This document shows, one piece after another, positions 7,615 through 19,097 of a DNA stretch of 44,384 bases. Position 1 is the first letter of the stretch; every line of letters starts with the position of its first letter. This stretch comes from Endozoicomonas atrinae (GTDB taxonomy: Bacteria > Pseudomonadota > Gammaproteobacteria > Pseudomonadales > Endozoicomonadaceae). The notes beneath the pieces are model-generated. The model had not been told where the DNA came from, ran no database searches, and saw only the letters and a list, made by a program, of their open reading frames with translations. Location: positions 1-44,384 of the forward strand of contig NZ_LUKQ02000016.1 of assembly GCF_001647025.1 (NCBI RefSeq), read 5' to 3'. The position numbers and the translations under genes are program-made.

Positions 7615-10600
7615 ATGGACAACCGAGTGTTGCAGAACGTTGCTCCCCCACAGAGATCCCAACAACCTTTCACGCAACTACAAAGCATCCCACATCAGCA
7701 ATCCACAGTAGTAGTACCTTCCCAACAGTTCAGGGCTCCGATACCACAATACGTTGCAGGCCCGCCCATGAACAATGCATTACAAAGCAGAATGATAGAG
7801 CATCATGAAACAAACCACTCATGCCAGCAGCCATTGGCCCAGGGAAATAGCCTGTCATACCCGGTTCCCATACCTCTTCACCCTGCGGTAATTATTCCCC
7901 CCCCTGAATATGAAAACCCTGAAAACTGCTATCAGCAGATACAGATCCCACAACCTGTTAGCAACGCCCCGAAACCTCAAGCTGTTCCTGTCACGGTGGA
8001 AACAAGCTGTGGCTACTATGTCGAGTATCTCCCCATACAGAGTTCGACAAGCACAACTGGAATAGAGCAATCTCAAATGGTGTACAGCTTTCAACCACCT
8101 GCAGGGCAAATGCAACCCATGCCGCCTCAAGTCTTCACGGCACAGGCTACAGTTTACAATCCAGAGTTTTACGGAAACACCGTTTATATTCAGCAGCTAA
8201 ACCCAATTCATATTCCCCCTCAGGGCTCTCAATCAGAAACATACTTTTCTCCCCCAAACGCAGTAGAACAACAGCCAGAAATAGTAAACATGAGTAATCA
8301 GACACCCCTTGTTACTCAACACCATTCGTGCGCCCCCCCAGCCTACAACCCTGAAATACCGCCTCTCAGCTTTTCAACGACAGGCAATAACACAGCCCCG
8401 ATTAAACATACGACAACAGTTCATATATCTGCGTACAGCAACACGCAGGCTCCGAACGTTTTACCCCAGGCAGTTGTACCTCCATACCAGTCTGTAAATC
8501 AGCTGAAACCTCCTGCCTGTAACACTAAACAGTCCTCGTTTACCTCTCCCATGGCGTTAATTCCCCCACAACTGGAACCAGCCCTGCGTCCAAAAAGAGA
8601 AGAGTATTACAAACATCTGAAAACAGTCCGCAGTACCGGTAAACAACCCGCCAGGAAGTCCTCACACAAGCCTTCAGAAGTGTTGCCAAAACCTGAGGCA
8701 AGCCAAACGCCCAGGAGTCTTAGTTCATCAAAAATGTCAGCAATAACAGTTGAGCCACAATCCCAAGGAGGAACAAGTAAAGAAGAAAGTGAAAACCCTG
8801 TAGGCAGAGAAAATATTATTGAGGGTTTAACCATAAGCGAATCCCAGCATAGTGAAACCAAGCAGGAAAAGTCACCGGAAGATAAGCAGCACCCGTTATT
8901 GAGGCAGCCTGACAATCAGAGCTGCACAATTGGAGAGGGGGAACCAGAATATCAAGAAGAATCTGAAAAAGTCACCGATCAGCATACAAGCCTGAACGAG
9001 AAGCAACCAGAGAATCAGGCGAACTCAACGGAGACAGAGCCACCAAGCACACCAGAAATACTGGCACCACTACCTGAAGAACTTTTCCCCACTACAACCT
9101 CCCCCAAAGCGGAACCTGAAACCGACCCTATGCGCTCCTCAGCACCTCAACATCAGGTAGAACACCAGGAAAGTTCAACAAGTGCTCTTGCCCCAAGCCC
9201 CCCGGTTTCACGCCATAGCAGTAAATCCCAACCAGAGACAGGCAGTCTTGAACGAATGGAAAAAATGATGCTATGGGTGCCTGATATAGACCTTGGAGCA
9301 CTACCTGCTATAAGCAAGCACAGGCAGAAAGTGGATATGGATCCCGATATGAATATCCTCTATCTACAGCATTTGTATTCACACCAATTGCCCAGAGGTA
9401 GAAGCTCAAATGACTATCTGGTACAAGTTCAAGATAATAATAATCTGCATTACAACTCCAGCATTCCCAAGTACGCTGAACGACAGCAAATTCTTGCCAG
9501 TATCGCAAAATATATGGATCGGAGCAGAGAGTATAAGGAGCTGAAAGCAAGCCAGAGTGAGTTCACTGGAGTGGTGAAACCTGCACAGGGTAAACGGATG
9601 GCAGTATATGGCGGAGCTTCAAGCCCTGATTATTTCATTTTACTGTGTATCTCCCCATTTTTACCCTACACGCCAAGTCATAATATGCCACTTTCAGCGC
9701 AGTTTTTGCCGGGCTATTGCATTCCTTTCTCTTCCACCCAGTCACTAGTCAGCGCTGGCAGAAAAAACAAAGAGGTTAGAGATGTATTTGGAGCAGAAGC
9801 TTTAACGGAGCTTACAAATAATCAGATAGCCTGCATTATGGGCATATTTTCTATTCTTGAAGAAACATTCCAAGTAAAGGCGAAAGCATTGATAAGCCAG
9901 TCTGCTGGAAAGCAGTCAGATTCTGACAGAGAAAGCGAGGTATTACTTCATAGCAAGTTCATTTCTCACATGGCATTAACAGCCTTACTGTACTGTCAAC
10001 ATGAGCCATCATTGGAAAATATATCTCAATTTATATCGATTATTGGTTACCTTCTTGAGCATATTACAGAAAGCAGACGATTTTCTGATAAAACAAATGC
10101 CTCATACTTAGAGCTGGTCAGGGGCTTATTAACCCTGCTCAGTCATGAAACCGCCATAGAACAATTATCATCAGTCATGCTAGGTACGATAAAAGGGCAA
10201 GCGCTATCTGCATCAGTCCAATCCAGTGACTCTTCAAGGCAGGAACAGCAAAAAGAGAAACTAAGAAAAAAGCTTCAAGCCAAAAAAGGGAAACCACTCA
10301 CCCCTGAAGACAAGCTGATCAGAGCAGGAAAGTTCTTAACGAGAAAACTACAAAGAGAGGTAGTTGAAGTATTGAAATACTGCTGCAAAAGAACTGATTT
10401 GACCCCATATTACCTTGCCACATTACATGCGATATCAGCATTACCACTTTTCAGCCCAAGAAATACAATGGCTGAAAGGGGAAATCATCAAGAATTTATC
10501 AATCATCTATCGGGTTTTACCCGCTGCATGATAGACAATACACAAAGGCGTTGCCATTGGAACACAGACGTCACCACATCAAAAAAAGTCATGGAATCCG

Positions 10601-11910
10601 TAGAAGCATGGCACCCAATACTGAACCGGTTATTAGCAACAATAGCCGGTTGGCAGCCAGGCCAAGGCGAGAAAACCACTTACCTCCAATGGCCTTCGAT
10701 GGCGTTGAAGAAACATAAAGCAGAAGAACAGTCCCTTCCTCCTGAACTACTTCCTATGATCGAAGATTCTATTCGACTGAAAAAAGAAACGCTTAAGAAA
10801 AAAATTGATGAGGATGAATCAATTCGACAATTTGAAAAAGATGCTGATCGCTGGGCTGAGAAAATAGATGAATTAAATAAAAAAAGATCTAAACAAATAC
10901 CCAAACCCCACAAAGAGCAGCCAGCCAGAACATCAAGAACTGCCACCAGCGTGGAGGAAACCCCGGAGCCAAATAGTGAAATACCACAAGAACAGAAAAC
11001 AGAAATATCTACCTGCCTGTTCGTCGACAAAGTCGCAAACTTCTGTCGAGAAATGGATTTTTCAAAAGACTTTGAAATGCTTCGGGCAGAAGTTGCAAAA
11101 CACATGGATGGAGAACTCAGTTTTGATAGTGACAGACTATTTCTATATACAGAAATGGCCTTTCAATGCTTTCATGCTAGCCGTCAAAGAATAGCCATGA
11201 CCAGTACAGCCATGACTGCTGCAACAAACACCCATGAAAAACTCACTTCTGCCTTATCCAGGCCAAAAGAAGAGTTCGTAAATAGAAAACAGTCCAGTGA
11301 ATGGCTTGCCAACTATTTTTCCCCCAGTGAACTCTCCCCTAAAAAGTTCCTGCGTCTATCAATGGAGACAACCGTAGAGCAACTGGAAAGTGCCAGAAGA
11401 ACTCTTGAAAACGCTCTATCACTTTTTCAACTGGCGGTAAAACCCGGACTGGATCTTCTTCAGGCTATGGAAGAACCTGGCTTTATCTTCCAGGGAGAAC
11501 TAGCCCTTGAAGAGCTAATTTCACACTTTGAAATGTGTAGAGATGCCATGCTGTTGCTGACACATGAATTTAAAGAGCCGCTAAATCTCCCGATCATCAC
11601 CCATGAACTGCCCGACCTCAAAAGGAAACTCTTCGAGGAGCTGCGGCTTTATGGGCCAAACAGTTTCAGAAGAGGTGCACATTCACATCCACAAGATCCA
11701 TCCTATGAGGATGCGATGGCGGCTCTGAAAAGAATGGAAGATAATAAGGAAGAGTATCAAAAGTATAATCAATCCGTTGGTAGCTTAGTAACAACGGAGA
11801 CGACTGAATTAATGGTCAGATTCATACTAATAGACAAGGGACTGAAGTCTTTCTCGGGAAGAGCGACAGAAGCTACAACCACTAAGCACACCACCTACGG
11901 TAATGGCTGA
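7615..11910 (+). CDS. Giant Pro/Gln-rich protein of unknown function (1431 aa)
   Basis: Paralogue of the preceding gene and of the broken copy at 314-2373; family not recognised. The N-terminal ~320 residues are Pro/Gln-rich, including the PPQLEPxLRPxR motif near residue 320. They are followed by an acidic, Glu/Ser-rich stretch, then by a helical region from about residue 540 to the end. Shared landmarks include ISPFLPYTP (FGIMPFLPHCE in the paralogue), SYLELVRGLLTLLSHE, YYLATLHA, WLANYFSPSEL and FQGELALEELISHFEM (ITGELTLEELITHTEM). A Lys/Glu-rich probable coiled coil lies near residues 1055-1100. The gene contains C runs of eight (7897-7904) and seven (8333-8339). No signal peptide or membrane segment is obvious. 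The C-terminus extends beyond shared sequence with a Thr-rich tail. Confidence 0.85.
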   Translation: MDNRVLQNVAPPQRSQQPFTQLQSIPHQQSTVVVPSQQFRAPIPQYVAGPPMNNALQSRMIEHHETNHSCQQPLAQGNSLSYPVPIPLHPAVIIPPPEYENPENCYQQIQIPQPVSNAPKPQAVPVTVETSCGYYVEYLPIQSSTSTTGIEQSQMVYSFQPPAGQMQPMPPQVFTAQATVYNPEFYGNTVYIQQLNPIHIPPQGSQSETYFSPPNAVEQQPEIVNMSNQTPLVTQHHSCAPPAYNPEIPPLSFSTTGNNTAPIKHTTTVHISAYSNTQAPNVLPQAVVPPYQSVNQLKPPACNTKQSSFTSPMALIPPQLEPALRPKREEYYKHLKTVRSTGKQPARKSSHKPSEVLPKPEASQTPRSLSSSKMSAITVEPQSQGGTSKEESENPVGRENIIEGLTISESQHSETKQEKSPEDKQHPLLRQPDNQSCTIGEGEPEYQEESEKVTDQHTSLNEKQPENQANSTETEPPSTPEILAPLPEELFPTTTSPKAEPETDPMRSSAPQHQVEHQESSTSALAPSPPVSRHSSKSQPETGSLERMEKMMLWVPDIDLGALPAISKHRQKVDMDPDMNILYLQHLYSHQLPRGRSSNDYLVQVQDNNNLHYNSSIPKYAERQQILASIAKYMDRSREYKELKASQSEFTGVVKPAQGKRMAVYGGASSPDYFILLCISPFLPYTPSHNMPLSAQFLPGYCIPFSSTQSLVSAGRKNKEVRDVFGAEALTELTNNQIACIMGIFSILEETFQVKAKALISQSAGKQSDSDRESEVLLHSKFISHMALTALLYCQHEPSLENISQFISIIGYLLEHITESRRFSDKTNASYLELVRGLLTLLSHETAIEQLSSVMLGTIKGQALSASVQSSDSSRQEQQKEKLRKKLQAKKGKPLTPEDKLIRAGKFLTRKLQREVVEVLKYCCKRTDLTPYYLATLHAISALPLFSPRNTMAERGNHQEFINHLSGFTRCMIDNTQRRCHWNTDVTTSKKVMESVEAWHPILNRLLATIAGWQPGQGEKTTYLQWPSMALKKHKAEEQSLPPELLPMIEDSIRLKKETLKKKIDEDESIRQFEKDADRWAEKIDELNKKRSKQIPKPHKEQPARTSRTATSVEETPEPNSEIPQEQKTEISTCLFVDKVANFCREMDFSKDFEMLRAEVAKHMDGELSFDSDRLFLYTEMAFQCFHASRQRIAMTSTAMTAATNTHEKLTSALSRPKEEFVNRKQSSEWLANYFSPSELSPKKFLRLSMETTVEQLESARRTLENALSLFQLAVKPGLDLLQAMEEPGFIFQGELALEELISHFEMCRDAMLLLTHEFKEPLNLPIITHELPDLKRKLFEELRLYGPNSFRRGAHSHPQDPSYEDAMAALKRMEDNKEEYQKYNQSVGSLVTTETTELMVRFILIDKGLKSFSGRATEATTTKHTTYGNG
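7897..7904 (+). repeat. Eight-C homopolymer inside the second giant gene
   Basis: Eight consecutive C encode the Pro residues of a V-I-I-P-P-P-E-Y stretch near residue 97. A seven-C run follows at 8333-8339. Both are in frame here; a length change would truncate the product early. Confidence 0.8.
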
Positions 11911-12040
11911 CATCCACAATGAAAAGGTCTATTAAAATCACTCCATCATAGTATGGATATTCAAAATTCATATCATCAGTGCAATATCAATGCAAACTCT
12001 AGTCGCTATATACGGCTAGAGCACATTCACAAAAAAATAT

Positions 12041-13618
12041 TTAATGCCTGAAGTGCCTTGGCCTGACACCACTGCTCAATAGCACAATAAGGTAAACCAC
12101 TATCCCGGATAGAACCAGCAGGCCGGTCTGGGATGCCCGCTCCCATAGAGACCAGGCCAGCCATTTCTCGATATCTGCCGATAGCCAGATCAGTGTTGCG
12201 GCCATGGCCAGGTTCGCAGCTGACAGCCGTGCAAAATAAAGCAGCCAACCTTTTGCAGGCTGATAAACCTCAGACTGTTTCAAACCACGATAAAGCAAAC
12301 CGGCATTCAGGAAGGCAGACATCGTTGTCGCCAGCGCCAGGCCCGCATGCTGAAGCGGGAATACCAGAATCAGGTTAAACACCATATTGGCCACCATCGC
12401 CTTAATGGCAATTTTTACAGGTGTTTTAGTGTCCTGCCGGGCAAAATAACCAGGTGCCAGCACCTTGATCAGCATGAAAGCAATCAAACCCAGGGAATAG
12501 GCTTTCAGACTCATGGCTGACATCAACACATCACGGTCGGTCATCTCACCATAATCAAACAGGGTCGCGATTAATGGCCCAGCCAGTATAAAGAGCGCAA
12601 CAGCCGCCGGTATGCCTATCAGCAATACCAGCCGAATTGCCCAGTCCAGCGTTCTGGAGAAGTGCGTACCATCCGCTTCAGCATGTCGAGTGGAGAGGCT
12701 GGGCAAAATCACCGTGGCAATAGCGATACCAAACACTCCCAAAGGCAGCTCGGATAATCGATCAGAGTAATAAAGCCAGGAAACGCTGCCAGTTTGCAGG
12801 AAAGAGGCCAGCACGGTATCCAGTAGCAGGTTGATCTGACTGACAGAAACTCCAAACAACGCTGGCACCATCAGTTTCATGATTCTTCGACTGCCCTCAT
12901 GCTGAGGCCCCCATTTGGGCATGGGCAAAAGACGAATCTGCAATAGGAATGGAATCTGCAACAGCAGCTGCGAAATACCCGCTATCGCCACCCCCCAGGC
13001 CAGCGCCATGACCGGCTCATCAAAATAAGGCGTTAGCAGAAGCGTTGAGCCAATCAAACTCAGGTTGAGCAGTACTGGAGTGAATGCCGGTACCGCAAAC
13101 CGGCCATAGGTATTCAGGATTGAGCCTGCCAGTGCCGTCAGGGAAATCAACAACAGGTAGGGAAAAGTAATCCGCAGCATGTCACCGGCAAGCGCCAGCT
13201 TTTCAGGTTCATTGATAAAGCCCGGCGCAAATAGCCGGATCAGTATAGGAGCTGCCAGAACACCCACAACCGTTACCAGGAACAACGTCCCTGCCAGGGT
13301 TCCACTTACGCGGCTGACCAGTTCACGGACATCGCCAAAGCTTCTCTGGGAACGATATTCCGACAGTACAGGCACAAAGGCCTGTGAAAACGCCCCTTCG
13401 GCAAACAGGCGGCGGAGAAAATTCGGGATTTTAAAGGCCACAAAAAAAGCATCGGCGGAGGCTGTAGAGCCAAAATAGCCAGCAACCACCACATCCCTGG
13501 CCAGACCGAGTACTCGAGAGAGCATGGTCATTATCCCCACCACCAGGCTGGATTTCAGCAATCCAGACTTTTTCGGTTCGGGCTGATTGGATGGCGGACT
13601 GTTATCGGAATCACTCAT
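12041..13618 (-). CDS. murJ: Lipid II flippase MurJ
   Basis: Integral membrane flippase of the MOP/MVF family that moves the peptidoglycan precursor lipid II to the periplasmic face. The 525 residues match the usual length and begin, after a short polar Ser/Asn/Pro-rich leader, with the family's N-terminal sequence (SSLVVGIMTMLSRVLGLARD, then the FFVAFKIPNFLRRLFAEGAF block). About fourteen hydrophobic segments follow to the C-terminus. Position opposite rpsT is a common gammaproteobacterial arrangement. The start ATG at 13618 fits homologues. The gene ends 130 bases from the accessory giant genes, so it marks the edge of the conserved block. Confidence 0.97.
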   Translation of the reverse strand: MSDSDNSPPSNQPEPKKSGLLKSSLVVGIMTMLSRVLGLARDVVVAGYFGSTASADAFFVAFKIPNFLRRLFAEGAFSQAFVPVLSEYRSQRSFGDVRELVSRVSGTLAGTLFLVTVVGVLAAPILIRLFAPGFINEPEKLALAGDMLRITFPYLLLISLTALAGSILNTYGRFAVPAFTPVLLNLSLIGSTLLLTPYFDEPVMALAWGVAIAGISQLLLQIPFLLQIRLLPMPKWGPQHEGSRRIMKLMVPALFGVSVSQINLLLDTVLASFLQTGSVSWLYYSDRLSELPLGVFGIAIATVILPSLSTRHAEADGTHFSRTLDWAIRLVLLIGIPAAVALFILAGPLIATLFDYGEMTDRDVLMSAMSLKAYSLGLIAFMLIKVLAPGYFARQDTKTPVKIAIKAMVANMVFNLILVFPLQHAGLALATTMSAFLNAGLLYRGLKQSEVYQPAKGWLLYFARLSAANLAMAATLIWLSADIEKWLAWSLWERASQTGLLVLSGIVVYLIVLLSSGVRPRHFRH

Positions 13619-13792
13619 GTTGCAATTGCATTAAAAAGCATAAGAATAAACGCTCCATCATATCCAAGGTAATAGCGATTGCCACATTTATTCTGAAAGT
13701 CGTTGTATTTACCCATAAAAAGCACCACCTCCCAGGCTACCGGAAAACGCCACAGTCCGGCAGATTCAAAGCCCTGCAGGCAGTATGCCGTA

Positions 13793-13821
13793 TTGACAAG
13801 ACCGGCCTAAGTCGGCATAGT
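13793..13821 (+). promoter_or_regulatory. Candidate upstream rpsT promoter
   Basis: TTGACA at 13793-13798, a 17-base spacer and CATAGT at 13816-13821 (4 of 6 matches to the -10). The -35 is a perfect consensus; the start point would be about 170 bases upstream of rpsT. Confidence 0.4.
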
Positions 13822-13905
13822 TCGGCGGCTAAATAGCCCTGAGCTGGATACAGCTCTGAGCTAAATTAAAGTGGGATATGGGCTGGCAATGTCTTACCCG
13901 GGGCA

Positions 13906-13936
13906 TTGACAGTAACTGCGGCAAACAACCTATTCC
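13906..13936 (+). promoter_or_regulatory. Candidate proximal rpsT promoter
   Basis: A consensus TTGACA at 13906-13911 with TATTCC at 13931-13936, spacing 19 and therefore longer than ideal. Two tandem promoters are known for rpsT in E. coli, so two candidates here are plausible. Confidence 0.4.
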
Positions 13937-14001
13937 ATGCAGGGTGCCCCAAAGCCGCCCTGAGACAACCCGAACGAAATTGATTTTCCAGGAGCACCAA
14001 A

Positions 14002-14271
14002 ATGGCTAACTCTCCTTCTGCTCGCAAGCGCGCTCGTCAAGCTGAAAACCGTCGTCAGCACAACGCCAGCCTGCGTTCCATGGTTCGTACTTCTATCAAG
14101 AAGGTAATCAAGGCTATCGACACTAAAGACGTTGAAGCTGCTAAAGCTGCCTTCACTGCAGCTGTACCTGTGATCGACCGCATGGCCGACAAGGGCATCA
14201 TCCACAAGAACAAGGCTGCTCGTCATAAGAGCCGCCTGAACGCTCAGATCAAGGCTCTGGCTACTGCCTAA
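14002..14271 (+). CDS. rpsT: 30S ribosomal protein S20
   Basis: Primary 16S rRNA-binding protein of the small subunit. The 89 residues are close to the usual length and show the family N-terminus ([20 protein letters not shown]) and a highly Ala/Lys-rich helical body ending in [16 protein letters not shown] lies nine bases before the ATG. Codon choice is strongly biased, as expected for a highly expressed gene. It is monocistronic and ends in a strong hairpin shared with proB. Confidence 0.98.
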   Translation: MANSPSARKRARQAENRRQHNASLRSMVRTSIKKVIKAIDTKDVEAAKAAFTAAVPVIDRMADKGIIHKNKAARHKSRLNAQIKALATA

Positions 14272-14313
14272 GTCTTCCTGAGTCTGACAACCACTCTGTG
14301 TTGTCAGGAAACA

Positions 14314-14347
14314 TAAAAAAAAACCGGCTTTTGCCGGTTTTTTTTTA
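14314..14347. terminator. Bidirectional intrinsic terminator between rpsT and proB
   Basis: ACCGGC-TTTT-GCCGGT flanked by nine A on the left and a long T run on the right. It forms an efficient terminator for rpsT and, read on the other strand, for proB. Confidence 0.92.
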
Positions 14348-14358
14348 TGCCTATCAGC

Positions 14359-16721
<2,363 letters not shown>

Positions 16722-16853
16722 TCATCTGCCAATGCCTGCAGATAAACCCTGAACAATAAGCGGTTTCAGAGCTTACCTGTAGGCACTGTCTGGTATAACA
16801 ATTTCAGAGCCTGCCAATACTCTTTTAAGGCACAAACAGGCTCTTAGATACAC

Positions 16854-16881
16854 AAAAGCCCCGCGACAGCGGGGCTTTCTG
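16854..16881 (-). terminator. Intrinsic terminator after rpmA
   Basis: On the minus strand, AAGCCCCGC-TGTC-GCGGGGCTT followed by a short T-tract (TTTTG). It lies between rpmA and obgE, so obgE-proB may also depend on its own promoter in 16683-16850 or on read-through. Confidence 0.85.
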
Positions 16882-16929
16882 GGCGAGTCGTCAGTAATCA
16901 TCAGATAATCACTGACAACCCAAACGCCA

Positions 16930-17187
16930 TTATGCAGCAGCTACGCTGACATACTTGCGCTTTTTAGGACCTTTCACTTCAAACACGACTTTACCGTCGG
17001 TCTTGGCGAACAGGGTGTGGTCCTTACCGATACCTACGTTAGCACCAGCGTGGAACTTGGTACCACGCTGACGAACGATGATGGCACCTGCCTGGATAGC
17101 CTGACCACCAAAGATCTTGACACCAAGGCGTTTACTTTCTGAATCGCGACCGTTGCGGGTACTACCGCCAGCTTTTTTGTGAGCCAT
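16930..17187 (-). CDS. rpmA: 50S ribosomal protein L27
   Basis: Large-subunit protein near the peptidyl-transferase centre. The 85 residues begin [20 protein letters not shown] and contain [13 protein letters not shown], both diagnostic. A GGAG-type ribosome site precedes the ATG. It follows rplU on the same strand with a gap of about 100 bases and ends before a strong terminator. Confidence 0.98.
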   Translation of the reverse strand: MAHKKAGGSTRNGRDSESKRLGVKIFGGQAIQAGAIIVRQRGTKFHAGANVGIGKDHTLFAKTDGKVVFEVKGPKKRKYVSVAAA

Positions 17188-17286
17188 CTTGCTCTCCTTT
17201 TATCCCGGACCTGTCGCCGGCTACCACACCAGAGACCGTCCTTAGAAGTCTTAAACAGATCCGAAAACCGGATCCATCAGCAATAA

Positions 17287-17598
17287 TTAACCGGCAATTC
17301 CGGTGATCTTCAGCTCAGTGAACCACTGACGATGGCCCATCTGCTTGCGGTGATGCTTACGACGCTTGAACTTGATGATCTTGATTTTTGGACCACGGCC
17401 GTGGCTGACAACTTCAGCAGTAACCTTGGCACCTTCAACCACTGGAGCACCAACTTTCAGCTCTTCGCCATTGGCGATCAGCAGAACGTCGTTGATTTCC
17501 AGGCTTTCGCCAGCGGCGTTGCTCAGTTTTTCTACCTTCAGGATTTCTCCTTCGGTAACGCGGTACTGCTTACCACCAGTTCTGATAACTGCGTACAT
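17287..17598 (-). CDS. rplU: 50S ribosomal protein L21
   Basis: Large-subunit protein that binds 23S rRNA. From the ATG at 17598 the product has 103 residues, the usual length, and begins [14 protein letters not shown]. The C-terminal region carries the family motif [16 protein letters not shown]. The frame is open 22 codons further upstream (ATG at 17664), but that extension has no homologue and the site GGAG eight to ten bases before 17598 fixes the start. It is first gene of the rplU-rpmA unit. Confidence 0.97.
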   Translation of the reverse strand: MYAVIRTGGKQYRVTEGEILKVEKLSNAAGESLEINDVLLIANGEELKVGAPVVEGAKVTAEVVSHGRGPKIKIIKFKRRKHHRKQMGHRQWFTELKITGIAG

Positions 17599-17659
17599 GA
17601 TTTGATCTCCGAAAATCCTTAAGAGCCTCTTTGTCAAAGGCATCCGCCTGCCCTGGAAA

Positions 17660-17688
17660 GGCATAGCAGAATTTTTTAGCTATCTAAA
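17660..17688 (-). promoter_or_regulatory. Candidate rplU promoter
   Basis: On the minus strand, TTTAGA (17688-17683), a 17-base spacer and TATGCC (17665-17660) preceded by TG one base away, giving an extended -10. The leader would be about 55 bases long. Confidence 0.4.
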
Positions 17689-17693
17689 AACCA

Positions 17694-17737
17694 CTCCTTA
17701 TGAAGCTGACGCTCCTTATTGAAGCTGACGGCTCCTG
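17694..17737. repeat. Short tandem direct repeat upstream of rplU
   Basis: CTCCTTATGAAGCTGACG (17694-17711) is followed directly by CTCCTTATTGAAGCTGACGG (17712-17731) and a third partial unit CTCCTG. It lies just upstream of the proposed rplU promoter, where a regulator could bind, but it may be a slippage product. Confidence 0.6.
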
Positions 17738-18033
17738 CGGGCTGAACCTGCCATTATGGCATTGCAGGCACCATCAGGGATGGGCGGCACCTCATGAGCT
17801 GAAATACAGCTGAAATCAGCCATTTACCAGCATCCATGACAAAACGGCACACCGCACCGGATTCTCAGATAGGGGCGCAAATTTTAAGGGAGTCCAGCCC
17901 CACTGGCAAGACCTGTTGGCATTTTATCCTGCACAGCCCGGTAAGAGGTCTCAAAAGGCCTGCAGCTTACTTCTCAGAAATAAGTAAGCACCGCGCAAAG
18001 GCTCTGTATTAGTGCCTTCATCACAGGCTGCTA
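17738..18033. other. Intergenic region between rplU and ispB
   Basis: No ORF resembling a gene and no RNA gene recognised. It separates the divergent rplU-rpmA and ispB transcription units. Confidence 0.5.
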
Positions 18034-18062
18034 TTGACAGTTGCAGTAGCACTAAATACGAT
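18034..18062 (+). promoter_or_regulatory. Candidate ispB promoter
   Basis: Consensus TTGACA (18034-18039), a 17-base spacer and TACGAT (18057-18062, 4 of 6). Transcription would start about 23 bases before the ispB ATG. Confidence 0.6.
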
Positions 18063-18091
18063 GCCTCATTTCGCCCCACCAAATAAGCCAG

Positions 18092-19069
18092 ATGCCGGAC
18101 AAACAACAAGCCTCTTTTCAGACCGCAGTCCATGACGATTTCCGCAGGGTGAACGAGTGCATCCATGAGCAGTTGCACTCTGACGTTGCCCTGGTCAGCA
18201 AAATCGGTGAATACATCATTAAGTCCGGTGGCAAACGGCTGCGTCCATTGCTGGTACTGCTGACCGCCCGGGCCTGTGGTTATAACGACTACAACCATGT
18301 GCCCCTGGCGGCCATTATTGAATTCCTGCATACCGCAAGCCTGCTTCATGACGATGTCGTGGATGAATCGGATTTACGCAGGGGTAAAGACACCGCCAAT
18401 GCGCTCTGGGGTAATGCCCCCAGCGTTCTGGTGGGCGATTTTCTTTATTCCCGCGCATTCCAGATGATGGTAGGACTGGAGAACTTCAAGCTGTTGCATA
18501 TTCTGGCAGATGCCACCAATGTCATTGCCGAGGGCGAGGTCATGCAGCTGATGAACATCCATGATGCAGATGTCACTGAAGATGACTACATGGAAGTCAT
18601 TCGCTGCAAAACTGCCATGCTGTTCCAGGCATCGAGCCAGACGGCTGCTGTGCTGAGCAAAGCCAGCCCGGAACTGGAAAGTGACATGGCCAACTATGGT
18701 AACTATCTTGGCATTGCCTTCCAGCTGGTCGATGACCTGCTGGACTATGAAGGCGACGCCGAAACCATGGGTAAAAACCTTGGGGACGACCTGGCCGAAG
18801 GCAAACCGACATTGCCACTGATTTATACCCTGAAACATGGCACCAGTGAACAGAAGGCCCTCGTAAAGGAAGCCATTGAGCAGGGCGGACGGGAAAACAT
18901 TGAAGCCGTTGTGGAAGCTGTTCGCAGCTGTGGCGCACTGAAGTACACTGCAGCCAAGGCACAGGAATACGCGGCCAAAGCCAAACGCTGTTTAAACCTG
19001 CTTCCTGAAGGTGAATACCGCAGTGCTATGGCGGATCTTGCAGACTTTGCGGTTGCCAGAAGCTACTAA
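18092..19069 (+). CDS. ispB: Octaprenyl diphosphate synthase
   Basis: Class I trans-prenyltransferase that extends farnesyl diphosphate with isopentenyl diphosphate to make the side chain of ubiquinone. The 325 residues fit the family. The first Asp-rich motif DDVVD is at residues 87-91 and the second, DDLLD, at 214-218. GGKRLRPLLVLL near residue 46 and the C-terminal RSY ending are also typical. The small residues before the first motif fit a long-chain product, but chain length cannot be read with certainty. The ATG at 18092 has no strong ribosome site. It is divergent from rplU, a common arrangement. Confidence 0.95.
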   Translation: MPDKQQASFQTAVHDDFRRVNECIHEQLHSDVALVSKIGEYIIKSGGKRLRPLLVLLTARACGYNDYNHVPLAAIIEFLHTASLLHDDVVDESDLRRGKDTANALWGNAPSVLVGDFLYSRAFQMMVGLENFKLLHILADATNVIAEGEVMQLMNIHDADVTEDDYMEVIRCKTAMLFQASSQTAAVLSKASPELESDMANYGNYLGIAFQLVDDLLDYEGDAETMGKNLGDDLAEGKPTLPLIYTLKHGTSEQKALVKEAIEQGGRENIEAVVEAVRSCGALKYTAAKAQEYAAKAKRCLNLLPEGEYRSAMADLADFAVARSY

Positions 19070-19097
19070 CCTGTAGCTTCTTTTCTTATCACAATCC

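Larger units (their letters stand above)
13619..14001. other. Divergent intergenic region between murJ and rpsT
   Basis: No credible gene. It must carry the murJ promoter on the minus strand and the rpsT promoters on the plus strand (candidates listed separately). A short palindrome GAGCTG-GATA-CAGCTC lies near 13845. Confidence 0.5.

Noticed and set aside
13591-13836. 81-residue plus-strand ORF above rpsT
   Set aside because: It starts inside the antisense of murJ and crosses the promoter region; no homology or ribosome site.
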